NCBI GenBank assembly: GCA_964486295.1
Contig: CAZAMF010000010.1
Span: 11,873-75,872, forward strand
DNA from: CALBZG01 sp964486295
GTDB lineage: Bacteria; Bacillota; Clostridia; Peptostreptococcales; Anaerovoracaceae
DNA length: 64,000 nt
Direction of reading: 5' to 3'
Positions 8,554 through 16,968 of this stretch are shown one piece after another. A program made the translations under genes and the position numbers. The notes under the pieces are model-generated. The model had not been told where the DNA came from and searched no databases. It saw only the letters and a list, made by a program, of their open reading frames with translations. Position 1 is the first letter of the stretch. Each line of letters opens with the position of its first letter.

Positions 8554-10323
8554 ATGACCATGACAGGTTATCAGAATAATGTTTTAAGAGTAGATCTAAC
8601 CGCGGGGAAGTCAGCAGCTGAACCTCTTCGCATGGACTTCGCGGAAAAATATATCGGCCAAAAAGGGCTGGCCATCAGGTATCTTTACGAGGAACTGACG
8701 CCGGGGATCGACCCGCTGGGCCCTGAAAATAAATTGCTGTTTACCACCGGACCGTTCACCGGAACCGGAGTGCCATGCTCGGGCAAACTGTCCGTTGCGG
8801 CAAAATCTCCTGCAACCGGCACCATCAACGACTGCTCTATCGGTGGACATACCGCCAATAAAATCAAATACGCCGGATACGACATGCTGATTTTCGAAGG
8901 AAAAGCCGCTGAACCATGCATCGTCGTCATCAATAATGATAAAGTGACCATTGAACCTGCCGGCGATCTCTGGGGCAAAGGCGCTCATGAAGCCGAAACC
9001 ATCCTTCAGAAACGTTTTGGTACGGACTACGGATTCCTGGTTATCGGCCCTGCGGGAGAAAACCTCGTGACCATGTCCTGCATCAACTCAGACTATTACA
9101 GACAGGCCGGCCGTGGCGGTATCGGCGCCGTAATGGGCTCAAAAAATCTAAAAGCAGTTTGCATCAGAGGCACAGGATGTGTCAAAGTCGCAAACATCGA
9201 ACCATTCACTGAAAAAATGATCAATTATCTGCAGGAAAACGTGCTTCAGGGCGATAATACCTACGTGTTCGATACTGGGACCACGGCTTTCCTGGAAGCT
9301 TGCAACGATGGAGGAATCCTTCCAAAACGGAACTTCAGCGATACCACAGACGAAAAATGGACCGAATACAACGGGGAAGTGCTGCTTAGCAAGCTTGCCG
9401 GCAAACGCGGATGCGGAAGCTGCGGACTTGGATGCGGCAACTTCATTAAGTGGGAAGACGCGATCATTGAAGGTCCTGAATATGAATCCATCGCAGTAGC
9501 CGGCCCGAACGCCGACGTCAGCGATCCGTATGCGATCCTGAAGTACAACGAGGTGGCGGATGATATGGGTCTTGACACCATCAGTGCCGGGGACGTGATC
9601 ATCTGGGCCATGGAAATGACCGAAAAGGGCATCCACGATTTCGGCATCCGATTCGGTGAAGCTGAAAAAATGAGAGAATATCTCAAGCTAATTGCCCACC
9701 GTGAAGGCGTAGGAGCCGATCTGGCCCTGGGCGTCAAAAAAGCTTCGGAGAAATTTGGCGGGACTGACTTCGCAATGCACTGTAAAGGACTGGAATATCC
9801 TCAATACGAACCGCGCGGCTCCTGGGGCATGTCCATGGCCTATGCCGTTTCAGACAGGGGCGCCTGCCACATGAGGGCATACGCACCGAATGAAGAAGTA
9901 TTCGCAGCTTCCATTCCTCCATATACCTCAGAGGGTAAAGGCGAAATGGTCTATGGCCTTGCAGAGTACAATGCAGTCAAGTTCTCGCTTTGCATCTGCG
10001 ACTTCTGGGCAACATTAACCTACGATATCATGGCGGACCTGATGACAGAAGTCACAGGCAAGGAATGGACAACCGACGATATGTCAACTGTCGGACGCCG
10101 TGTTATAAATATCGCCCGTGCATTCAACCAGAGAGAAGGGTTCAACCGCAAAGACGATACTGTACCAAAGAGAGTCGTTAAGGAAGCACTCAAGAGCGGC
10201 CCGGCGGCAGGCCAGGTCATTCCGGAAGAGGCATTTAACGATATGCTCGATCAATACTATTCGGTAATGGGTTGGGATAAAAATGGCATGATGCCTGAAG
10301 ACCTGATTTCGAGCCTATTGTAG
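8554..10323 (+). CDS. aor: Tungsten-containing aldehyde:ferredoxin oxidoreductase
   Basis: A 589-residue AOR family protein. It oxidises aldehydes to carboxylic acids with ferredoxin and uses a bis-tungstopterin plus one 4Fe-4S cluster. Visible are the cluster cysteines CGSCGLGC (Cx2Cx3C, about residues 287-294) with the fourth in SLCICDF, the pterin-binding DDMGLDT motif, and RQAGRGGIGAVMGSKNLKA in the N-terminal domain. Length is close to Pyrococcus AOR (about 605). The ribosome site GAGGAGG is strong. In amino-acid fermenters AOR removes aldehydes made from 2-oxo acids, or runs in reverse. It sits under the leader RNA described above and before a MoaD-like gene. Confidence 0.92.
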   Translation: MTMTGYQNNVLRVDLTAGKSAAEPLRMDFAEKYIGQKGLAIRYLYEELTPGIDPLGPENKLLFTTGPFTGTGVPCSGKLSVAAKSPATGTINDCSIGGHTANKIKYAGYDMLIFEGKAAEPCIVVINNDKVTIEPAGDLWGKGAHEAETILQKRFGTDYGFLVIGPAGENLVTMSCINSDYYRQAGRGGIGAVMGSKNLKAVCIRGTGCVKVANIEPFTEKMINYLQENVLQGDNTYVFDTGTTAFLEACNDGGILPKRNFSDTTDEKWTEYNGEVLLSKLAGKRGCGSCGLGCGNFIKWEDAIIEGPEYESIAVAGPNADVSDPYAILKYNEVADDMGLDTISAGDVIIWAMEMTEKGIHDFGIRFGEAEKMREYLKLIAHREGVGADLALGVKKASEKFGGTDFAMHCKGLEYPQYEPRGSWGMSMAYAVSDRGACHMRAYAPNEEVFAASIPPYTSEGKGEMVYGLAEYNAVKFSLCICDFWATLTYDIMADLMTEVTGKEWTTDDMSTVGRRVINIARAFNQREGFNRKDDTVPKRVVKEALKSGPAAGQVIPEEAFNDMLDQYYSVMGWDKNGMMPEDLISSLL

Positions 10324-10343
10324 GCGATATAAGTGGAGAGAAC

Positions 10344-10583
10344 GTGAAAATCAGAATCTTACTCAGAGGCACATTGCCAAAATATTGGAATGGCGAGAAA
10401 GAACGTATAACAGAGGTGGCCGAGGGCTCGACTTGTGCTGAGACTCTCAAGGCTGAAGGTCTCGACTACCTTGAAATACCACGCTTCGGATTCGTAGCCG
10501 TCAATGGTCAGAAGGTCATGATGGATCATGTCCTGCATGACGGAGATGAGCTGAAAGCATATTCCAAAATATCCGGTGGCTGA
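10344..10583 (+). CDS. MoaD/ThiS-like sulfur carrier protein
   Basis: A 79-residue beta-grasp protein ending in ISGG. The C-terminal Gly-Gly is the part that is thiocarboxylated in MoaD and ThiS, the sulfur donors for molybdopterin and thiazole. The start is GTG with GGAGAGAAC upstream. It follows aor by 20 bases, so a role in supplying sulfur for the tungstopterin of this AOR is likely. Dedicated MoaD-like genes beside AOR genes are common in anaerobes. ThiS is a less likely alternative given the neighbours. Confidence 0.8.
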   Translation: MKIRILLRGTLPKYWNGEKERITEVAEGSTCAETLKAEGLDYLEIPRFGFVAVNGQKVMMDHVLHDGDELKAYSKISGG

Positions 10584-10621
10584 GAACCCGGGTAGCAGTA
10601 ATATTCCCAATATTATTCCTT

Positions 10622-10660
10622 AAAAGAGGCCGTACCAATTGGAGTGGTACGGCCTCTTTA
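10622..10660 (+). terminator. Terminator after the aor operon
   Basis: AAAGAGGCCGTACCA and TGGTACGGCCTCTTTA pair over 15 bases. The symmetrical ends let it also serve the convergent MoeA-like gene. Confidence 0.85.
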
Positions 10661-10663
10661 TAT

Positions 10664-11683
10664 CTAAGCGCGGCCAAACCCGCAATTCGGGAACGTGCAA
10701 TCCTTACAATTCAGGCAGAGACCGCCATGCGCCAGCTTTTTGATTTCGCCCCGGGAAGGAACTTCACCGGCCAGGATCCTTGGAACGATCAGGTCGAACA
10801 CGCTGGCGCGGCTGTACATGACACAGCCCGGAAGACCAACAACTGGGATGTTACCGATATAGGCCAGCATGAACATAGCCCCCGGCAGTACCGGAGCACC
10901 GTATGTGACAATGTGGCCGCCGGCTTTTCTGATACCGGAAGGGGTCCGGTCGTCAGGATCTACAGACATTCCGCCGGTAACACCAACGACGTCAACGCCT
11001 TCCTCAATGAGCGTTTTAATGCAATCAGCAATCATTTCCTCATCATCGTCCGCGAACAGCTGCTTCACCACTGTGCTGCCGAGCTCTCCGAACTTTCTCA
11101 CCAGAACCGGGCCGAACGCATCCTTGATTTTACCGGAATACACTTCGCTGCCTGTGGTTACCACACCAATTTTCAAATTCTTCAGCGGCTTCACCTGGAT
11201 CAGCACGCCTTCCTTGCAAACTGCTTCGGCACCCTTGACGACGGCTTCGTTGACAAACAGAGGGATCACTCTTGTGCCGGCCAGCTTATCTCCGGCTTTC
11301 ACAAGACGGTTTTCATGGATCGTTGCAAACATGATTTCATCTTGATCGATCAGTCTGGCGAGCATTTCGGTATTGACCTTCAAGAGACCGTCATAAGCGG
11401 CCACGATCTCAACTTTGCCCTCTCCAGGTCCAACAAGAGTCACGCCCGGGCCGCTGGCCGCTGTGGCAATACGCATCGCCGCATCATCTTCATGAACGTC
11501 CTGATCGTCCTTCTCGACGACGAACAGATGCTTTTTGCCCATCGACAGCAATAAAGAGATATCCTCTTCTTTGATCACATGACCTTTTTTGAACTTCGGG
11601 CCCTTGTATTCACCCGGAATGATCTGAGTCAGGTCATGGGCCAGTACGGTTCCGACGGCTTTCTCCACTTCGATTTCTTTCAT
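10664..11683 (-). CDS. MoeA-like molybdopterin-binding protein with Cys-rich tail
   Basis: A 339-residue protein with a MoCF/MogA-type fold. VVTTGSEVYSGK (about 183) and the VTGGMSVDPDDRTP segment (about 240) are the nucleotide- and pterin-binding motifs of the MoeA/MogA/CinA superfamily. It lacks the full MoeA domain order and ends in CLNCKDCTFPNC, a four-cysteine tail that could bind zinc or an iron-sulfur cluster. I know this form from clusters of molybdenum hydroxylase maturation genes in Clostridia. It overlaps the upstream NTP-transferase gene by four bases (ATGA), which signals translational coupling. It is probably the last gene of the mod-maturation operon. Confidence 0.8.
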   Translation of the reverse strand: MKEIEVEKAVGTVLAHDLTQIIPGEYKGPKFKKGHVIKEEDISLLLSMGKKHLFVVEKDDQDVHEDDAAMRIATAASGPGVTLVGPGEGKVEIVAAYDGLLKVNTEMLARLIDQDEIMFATIHENRLVKAGDKLAGTRVIPLFVNEAVVKGAEAVCKEGVLIQVKPLKNLKIGVVTTGSEVYSGKIKDAFGPVLVRKFGELGSTVVKQLFADDDEEMIADCIKTLIEEGVDVVGVTGGMSVDPDDRTPSGIRKAGGHIVTYGAPVLPGAMFMLAYIGNIPVVGLPGCVMYSRASVFDLIVPRILAGEVPSRGEIKKLAHGGLCLNCKDCTFPNCGFGRA

Positions 11684-13017
11684 GATTTGTTTTCCTTTCC
11701 GCTTTCGGTTTTTATCCTGTAATCCAGATTGGTGATTGAGCCTCTTGGCACATCGAATGTCTCCATGGCCTCCAGATCATAACCCAATAGGTTGCAGATG
11801 ATCACTTTGATCACGCCCCGATGGGCTACTATGATAATATCGTTATCGGCTTTGCCTTCAAGACAGGCGCTTTTCACCAGTTTTTTCAGTTTTTTCATGA
11901 CCCGATACTGAAGATCATAGAAATTTTCATCATCGTGGCCTCGCTTATAAATCAGCTTATTTTGTCCACGTTTTTCATATTCCTCCGGAAATTCCGCTTT
12001 CACTTCAGATATAAATCTGCCGTCCCAGTCGCCGAGGCTCATTTCCCGGAATTCGGGAACCTTGATGATCTCAGGCTTGTAACCGTCGGCAGCCAGTCCC
12101 AGCGTCGTTTTTATGATTTCGGCGGACTCGGAAGCCCGGACCAGGTCGCTGGTATAAATTACGTCGGTCAATGGCTTCAACTCAGCCAGCTCCTGCCCGG
12201 AGACGAAAGCGTCATGCCGGCCGTCTGTGCTCAGAGGAACATCCGTCTGCCCGAGAAAAATCTTTTCCGTATGCTGCTCAGTACGCCCGTGCCGGATCAG
12301 CAATATCCTCCCCCTGAAATCTTGAGAGAAATCCGACGATTGCTGATACTCCAGGATCTCCTGATAGCCTGCCGGTGTATCCATATCCAGGACCACTGCT
12401 TCGTCCTGAACCTCCAGCCTGTATAGTCTGCCGAGATCATCATATTTTCCGGTTATCGCTTTGAGGCCGCCATCTCCGGTATAATCCAGTATTTCCGGCC
12501 AATAAACTTTTGGGATCCAGAGAGGGTGCCCCTTTTTCCCTCTATAGCATGGCGCGATAAAATTCTCCGGCCTCAGGCGGGCTTCATCGTACAAAAGAGC
12601 AAGGTGTTCAGGCCGGATAAGCGGGTAATCCACCGGCAAGAGAAAAATTCCGTCCCAAGCGTCGCAGGAAGCATCTTGCGCACCGTCCGGCCTGCCGGCG
12701 CATTCGACGGATTCGGCTATAATAGCACGGATCCCGGTTTTGATCGAAGAAAACATCCCTTTGTCAAAATCCGAATTATAGGCTTCCTTGATGATGACAG
12801 GAGGCTGTTGCGCATTGATTTCCGCGATCAAACGGCTTAAAGGCTCCCGGTTGTGTCCGGTGACTACAACGATTTCAGATATTCCGGCATTGATGAATGC
12901 GTCAATCAGGTTTTCAATGGCGCTTTTACTGCCCACCGGAAGCAGCGGCTTGAATTCTCCCATACGGGAAGAATATCCGGCTGCCAGTATCACCGCAGCC
13001 GCTTTTTTATTTTCCAT
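11680..13017 (-). CDS. MobA/MocA-like NTP transferase fused to histidine phosphatase
   Basis: A 445-residue two-domain protein. Residues 1-210 form a MobA-like nucleotidyltransferase: VILAAGYSSRMGEFKPLLP is the nucleotide-binding signature, and LLPVDYPLIRP holds the metal-binding aspartate. This domain resembles MocA, which makes molybdopterin cytosine dinucleotide for xanthine-dehydrogenase-type enzymes. Residues 226-440 are a histidine phosphatase, with LLIRHGRTE carrying the phospho-accepting histidine and VAHRGVIK the second. NCBI uses the name DVU_1551 family NTP transferase for what I believe is this type. The operon places it between XdhC and the MoeA-like protein. What the phosphatase acts on is unknown; cobalamin-type alpha-ribazole phosphatase is the nearest relative I see. 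Confidence 0.8.
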   Translation of the reverse strand: MENKKAAAVILAAGYSSRMGEFKPLLPVGSKSAIENLIDAFINAGISEIVVVTGHNREPLSRLIAEINAQQPPVIIKEAYNSDFDKGMFSSIKTGIRAIIAESVECAGRPDGAQDASCDAWDGIFLLPVDYPLIRPEHLALLYDEARLRPENFIAPCYRGKKGHPLWIPKVYWPEILDYTGDGGLKAITGKYDDLGRLYRLEVQDEAVVLDMDTPAGYQEILEYQQSSDFSQDFRGRILLIRHGRTEQHTEKIFLGQTDVPLSTDGRHDAFVSGQELAELKPLTDVIYTSDLVRASESAEIIKTTLGLAADGYKPEIIKVPEFREMSLGDWDGRFISEVKAEFPEEYEKRGQNKLIYKRGHDDENFYDLQYRVMKKLKKLVKSACLEGKADNDIIIVAHRGVIKVIICNLLGYDLEAMETFDVPRGSITNLDYRIKTESGKENKS

Positions 13018-13828
13018 AGCCGGCTCTCACTTGGATCATTTCCGCGGCAACGCTGATGGCGATTTCTTCTGGGGTCTCTGCATGGATCTCCAGCCCGATA
13101 GGACTATATACTTTGTCCAGCTCCTCCCGGGTGAAGCCTTCCTGGTCCTGTAACAGTTTCATACCCACAGCCACTTTCTTTTTGCTGCCGATCATGCCGA
13201 TATAGGCGTGAGGCGCCCGGAGAGCTTGCTTTAGTACATCATAGTCGCCGGCATGCCCGCGGGTAACGATGATGATGTAGCTGTCCAGGTCGGTTTCGAT
13301 ATCCTTATAAGCTTCCCGGAAGCTGTCCAGAACGATGACTTCATCCGCTTCGGGAAATCGTTCACGGCTGGCGTATTCCTCACGGTCATCCAGTACAACG
13401 GTTTGAAAACCGACATGCCTGAGCACGGGTTCCAGAGCGAGGCCCACATGGCCAGCACCGAAGATATACGCCTTGGTTTTCAGATTGAATTCATATAAAA
13501 AGCTTCCCGGGTTCGTTGCATCGATATATTCGATGCTGATGTCGACATCTCCGCCGCATCTCATATCCAGACTGTTTTCCTCACCGGGCTGCAGACGGAA
13601 ATGATAAATGAATGACTGCTTTGTATCAAACGCGGCCATAGCCAGTTTTTCGGTCTCCAGTTCCAACAGACCGCCGCCCACAGTGCCGGCCTTTGTGCCA
13701 TCCTTCATCATCAGGAGCCACGCGCCTTTCTTTCTTGGAGCCGACCCGGATGTGTCAACCACCTTGGCAATGACAAAATCCTCTCCCTTTTCGATCAGAT
13801 CCTTGGCATAATATACTGCTTTGCTCAT
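13007..13828 (-). CDS. XdhC/CoxI-family molybdenum hydroxylase maturation factor
   Basis: A 273-residue XdhC-type protein. The N-terminal part contains VVDTSGSAPRKKGAWLL and GTVGGGLLE, hallmarks of the XdhC/CoxI domain, and the C-terminal part is a Rossmann fold with FGAGHVGLAL (about residue 141) followed by the IIVTRGHAGDY segment. XdhC binds the molybdenum cofactor, helps its sulfuration and inserts it into xanthine-dehydrogenase-type enzymes. Here its likely clients are the three hydroxylases further along the window. It overlaps the next gene by 11 bases. Confidence 0.88.
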   Translation of the reverse strand: MSKAVYYAKDLIEKGEDFVIAKVVDTSGSAPRKKGAWLLMMKDGTKAGTVGGGLLELETEKLAMAAFDTKQSFIYHFRLQPGEENSLDMRCGGDVDISIEYIDATNPGSFLYEFNLKTKAYIFGAGHVGLALEPVLRHVGFQTVVLDDREEYASRERFPEADEVIVLDSFREAYKDIETDLDSYIIIVTRGHAGDYDVLKQALRAPHAYIGMIGSKKKVAVGMKLLQDQEGFTREELDKVYSPIGLEIHAETPEEIAISVAAEMIQVRAGYGK

Positions 13829-13896
13829 TCTTATCCCCCTATTAAATAGTTGATATTTCGGTTACCTTGTACTTCATGATATGAACAACCTGTGTT

Positions 13897-14607
13897 TCAT
13901 GAAACGATCCTGCCATCCTTCATCCTGATGACAAAATCGCCGAACATCCTGCTCTCTTCTTCGTTATGTGTGATGAGTATCGTAGGTATCATGAAATTTC
14001 TCTTAAAAATGCGAAACTCTTCATATACGATCTCTTTGGTATCCTGATCCAACGCCGAAAACGGCTCGTCCAGCAGCAAAAGCTTCGGCCTGGTGACGAT
14101 AGCCCTGGCCAGCGCTACTCTCTGCTTCTCTCCGCCTGAGATCTCACCGGGACGCCGGTCCTTCAGATGACTGATCCCGAAAGTCTCCATGATATAACCG
14201 GAATATTCCACGAGCTCGCGAAACGCCGCTTTGCCATGGTGTTCTGCCTTGTTCCGGAGACCGTAGTGGATATTTTCACCCACCGTCATATTCGGAAAAA
14301 GAACATAGTGCTGAAATACATATCCCAGATTCCGGTTCCGTACCGGGATATTGATTTCCGCCTTGGCTTTTTCGCTCGATCCTATTTCGGAAACTGAGCC
14401 CGGGCGCATGAAAAGGGTGATGCCGTCGACGATCACTTCACCGGTATCAGGCACAACAAGGCCCGCGATACAATTGATCAGGGTCGTTTTCCCTGCGCCG
14501 GACTCCCCCTGGATCACCAGCGTCCCCTGATCAAAACCGTACTCAGCATCTATCGTAAACCTATCCAGTTTTTTTACTATTTTAAAGCTTGTTTTCATAT
14601 GTCGCAT
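13897..14607 (-). CDS. modC: Molybdate/tungstate ABC transporter ATP-binding protein, short form
   Basis: A 236-residue ABC ATPase. Walker A GESGAGKTT, signature ISGGEKQRVALARA and Walker B LLLLDEPFSALD are all intact. It energises uptake of molybdate (or tungstate) with ModB and ModA. It is about 120 residues shorter than E. coli ModC and has no C-terminal TOBE regulatory domain; a TOBE domain is instead found in the divergent regulator at 16.4 kb. The start overlaps the modB end by 26 bases. I see no strong ribosome site, so it may depend on coupling; the ATG at 14598 is a possible alternative. Confidence 0.88.
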   Translation of the reverse strand: MRHMKTSFKIVKKLDRFTIDAEYGFDQGTLVIQGESGAGKTTLINCIAGLVVPDTGEVIVDGITLFMRPGSVSEIGSSEKAKAEINIPVRNRNLGYVFQHYVLFPNMTVGENIHYGLRNKAEHHGKAAFRELVEYSGYIMETFGISHLKDRRPGEISGGEKQRVALARAIVTRPKLLLLDEPFSALDQDTKEIVYEEFRIFKRNFMIPTILITHNEEESRMFGDFVIRMKDGRIVS

Positions 14608-15262
14608 TATAATTTTTCTTTTTCAACCACAAATTCAGCCCAAATATGAGTATAAAGCTGAATATGGTGAGAATCAATACCATTGTATTGGCCATTTCGT
14701 CTTTCCCTGACTGCACGGCGTAATAAATCGCTGTTGACATCGTCTGAGTCTTGTGCGGGATATTGCCGGCCAGCATCAGAGTTGCGCCGAACTCGCCCAG
14801 CGAACGGGCAAAAGTCAGGGCGATCCCGCTGATGATCCCGGGCCAGCCCAGGGGAAGGGTCACGGTGAAAAAAATCTTTGCTTCCCCGCTGCCCAGCGTT
14901 CTGGCAGCCTGCTCGTAGGCAGGATCGACAGATACAAAAGCCGCTTTCGCGTTCTGATACATCAGCGGCAATGAAACTACGCAGGCCGCGATCACGCAGG
15001 CAACCCACGTAAACACCACCTGAAGATCAAATTTCTCCAGAAGAAAGCTGCCGATCAAGCCGCGCTTGCCAAAGGCAACTAGCAATAGGTAGCCCATGAC
15101 TGACGGAGGCAGCACCATTGGTAATATAAGCAGCGTTTCCCAGATGTTTTTCCCGGGAACGCTCTTCTTGTTCAGTAAATAGGCAAAAAAGACGCCCAGT
15201 ATAAAGGCGAAAGCCGTCGCAATGGCGGCCACTTTCAGTGATAGAAAAATCGGTTCCCACAT
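14582..15262 (-). CDS. modB: Molybdate ABC transporter permease
   Basis: A 226-residue integral membrane protein with about five hydrophobic segments and the EQAARTLGSGEAKIFFTVTLP motif, the EAA loop that contacts the ATPase, followed by GIISGIALTFARSLGEFGATLML, typical of ModB. The length is normal for the family. It is separated from modA by about 155 bases holding an inverted repeat, while it overlaps modC, so modBC are tightly coupled. Confidence 0.9.
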   Translation of the reverse strand: MWEPIFLSLKVAAIATAFAFILGVFFAYLLNKKSVPGKNIWETLLILPMVLPPSVMGYLLLVAFGKRGLIGSFLLEKFDLQVVFTWVACVIAACVVSLPLMYQNAKAAFVSVDPAYEQAARTLGSGEAKIFFTVTLPLGWPGIISGIALTFARSLGEFGATLMLAGNIPHKTQTMSTAIYYAVQSGKDEMANTMVLILTIFSFILIFGLNLWLKKKNYNATYENKL

Positions 15263-15283
15263 TTCTGCTGCTGCACTCCTGCC

Positions 15284-15331
15284 AAAAAATGACCCGATGA
15301 CTCCGGTACTTTTCTGTAAGCCGGAGTCATC
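15284..15331 (-). terminator. Inverted repeat in the modA-modB gap (possible attenuator)
   Basis: GATGACTCCGG (15296-15306) and CCGGAGTCATC (15321-15331) form an 11-bp perfect stem. On the minus strand six T residues follow, but about seven bases after the stem, so it is at best a partial terminator that could lower modBC expression relative to the binding protein. Confidence 0.55.
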
Positions 15332-15418
15332 AAATCTGAATCATAAAAAGTATTCTTATTAGGAAATCTAAAATAGTACCACTAAATTATAACATAAGAA
15401 GCTTGCGGTTCAAAATTA

Positions 15419-16204
15419 TTATAAAACGGTAAAGCCGTACTTTTCAAAGATACCCTTTGCAGTGTCCGAGCCGAGATATTCAAGAAATGCGGCAGCGGCT
15501 TCAGGCTGAGCCGAATTCGTTGTCAGGGCGGCAGGATAAACGATGGCATCATGTTTGTCTGCAGGGACGTCAGCGATCATTACGCCGGTGGTAAGAAGCA
15601 TCGCGTCCGTCTTATAAACAAACCCGCAATCCGCGTTTCCGGTGTCGACATAGTCCAGCACCGCTTTGACGTCCTGGCCGTATATGAGCTTGTGCTCCAC
15701 AGCAGCCGTGATTCCCAGCGACTCAAATGTCTGCGCCGCGTATTGGCCGGCCGGAACGGTTTCCGGCTCGCCGACTGCGATGCTGCCCACAGCGTCAGTA
15801 GCAATAGAGTCGAGAGTAACTACATCGGCCTTTTCTTTGGAAGCGATCAATGTCAGCGTATTGGCCAACAGATCGGATCTTGAATCCGCTACGACAAGAC
15901 CGGCATCTTCCAGGGCGTCCATATGATTGGTGGCCGCCGAAATAAAGAGATCGCAAGGAGCTCCTTCTTCAATCTGAGTTCTCAGGGCGCCGGAACCGCC
16001 GAAGTTGAATTCAACGGTGTCCGCAGAGTTCTTGGCATATTCCGTCGCGATATCGTTCAATGCGTCAGTAAGACTTGCAGCTGCCGAAACACTGATGGTG
16101 ACAGGCTCTGAAGCAGGCTTCTCAGCCTCTTCGGAAGCTCCTCCGCAAGCGGCCATTCCAAAGACAAGCAAAAGAGCCAAAAGAAGAACTAGTATTTTTT
16201 TCAT
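15419..16204 (-). CDS. modA: Molybdate-binding lipoprotein
   Basis: A 261-residue extracytoplasmic solute-binding protein. The N-terminus (KKILVLLLALLLVFGMAAC) is a lipoprotein signal with the lipobox cysteine near residue 20. ISVSAAASLTDALNDIA and FNFGGSGALRTQIEEGAPCD are ModA oxyanion-site segments whose serines hold molybdate or tungstate. The start is at 16204 because GGAGGG lies four bases before it; the ATG at 16216 overlaps that ribosome site. It heads the minus-strand operon and diverges from the HTH-TOBE regulator gene. Whether molybdate or tungstate is preferred cannot be read from the sequence. Confidence 0.92.
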   Translation of the reverse strand: MKKILVLLLALLLVFGMAACGGASEEAEKPASEPVTISVSAAASLTDALNDIATEYAKNSADTVEFNFGGSGALRTQIEEGAPCDLFISAATNHMDALEDAGLVVADSRSDLLANTLTLIASKEKADVVTLDSIATDAVGSIAVGEPETVPAGQYAAQTFESLGITAAVEHKLIYGQDVKAVLDYVDTGNADCGFVYKTDAMLLTTGVMIADVPADKHDAIVYPAALTTNSAQPEAAAAFLEYLGSDTAKGIFEKYGFTVL

Positions 16205-16265
16205 TTTTCCCTCCATGTGTAAGATATTTGTAAAAACGTATCGAGCTATTTGCTTATTTGGATTT

Positions 16266-16281
16266 GTTGGCCAAATCTAAC
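16266..16281. promoter_or_regulatory. Candidate operator in the modA/regulator divergent region
   Basis: GTTGGCCAAATCTAAC, containing the palindrome TTGGCCAA. A close relative (13 of 16 identical) lies at 29599-29614 between the two aldehyde oxidoreductase genes. It may bind the adjacent HTH-TOBE regulator; this is inference from shared sequence and position. Confidence 0.4.
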
Positions 16282-16444
16282 ACAATAAAACCAACAATAA
16301 ACAAATAGAACAAACTAAACCAAACTCAAACACATTATATCCGCGCCAAATTACCTTGTCAACCCGAATGATATGCTTTATATTAATATCAGACCTGAAA
16401 AAATGATAGTGGTTTATGTTACAGGATGAGGGAGGGTGACCGAC

Positions 16445-16966
16445 ATGGCGGATGAGATCCTATATACTCCGGAAGAACTGGCACTGAAATTGAAACTCTC
16501 AAAGTACACGATCTATGAAATGATCAAGAGAGGGGATATCCACGCGCATCATATCGGACGCAGCATCCGGGTATCCGAATCGCAGCTCCAGAGCTATCTG
16601 ATGAATACCGGCAAGGTGGAAAATGTTTTTGACTCGGTGATCGTAAAAGAAGGAGCAAGCACCTATGCGGTCCATAAGGGCGTCAGGATCTGCGTGAATA
16701 CGGATCTGGAAGACAGGGTCAAGGTATCTGTGAGACCCGAGGACATCATACTAAGCGTCGGCACTTTTGTCAGCAGCGCCAGAAATGTATTCCAGGGAAC
16801 GGTTGTGGACCTGATGTACGACGATAAAAAGGCGAAACTGGTGCTGGATATCGGGCTCCCGCTGGTGGTGCTCATCACCAGACAATCCCTGATCGATATG
16901 GATATAAAAATAGGAGACCGCCTTTTTGCGGTTTTTAAAACCATGGCGGTCAAAGTCACGAAATAA
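16445..16966 (+). CDS. Excisionase-type HTH plus TOBE-domain regulator (molybdate-responsive)
   Basis: A 173-residue protein. The N-terminal 50 residues are an excisionase/MerR-like helix-turn-helix (YTPEELALKLKLSKYTIYEMI), and the C-terminal part from about residue 108 is a TOBE/mop domain (SARNVFQGTVVDLMYDDKKA ... IGDRLFAVFK), which binds molybdate or tungstate in ModE, ModC and molbindins. The ATG at 16445 fits GGAGGG at 16431; the upstream in-frame GTG lies inside that site. Being divergent from modABC, it is the natural candidate for a Mo/W-responsive regulator of uptake. It is structurally unlike E. coli ModE in its DNA-binding part. Confidence 0.8.
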   Translation: MADEILYTPEELALKLKLSKYTIYEMIKRGDIHAHHIGRSIRVSESQLQSYLMNTGKVENVFDSVIVKEGASTYAVHKGVRICVNTDLEDRVKVSVRPEDIILSVGTFVSSARNVFQGTVVDLMYDDKKAKLVLDIGLPLVVLITRQSLIDMDIKIGDRLFAVFKTMAVKVTK

Positions 16967-16968
16967 AA

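Noticed and set aside
10727..11554. A 275-codon plus-strand frame opposite the MoeA-like gene
   Set aside because: The minus-strand frame carries clear MoCF motifs; the plus frame is an antisense shadow without recognisable domains.
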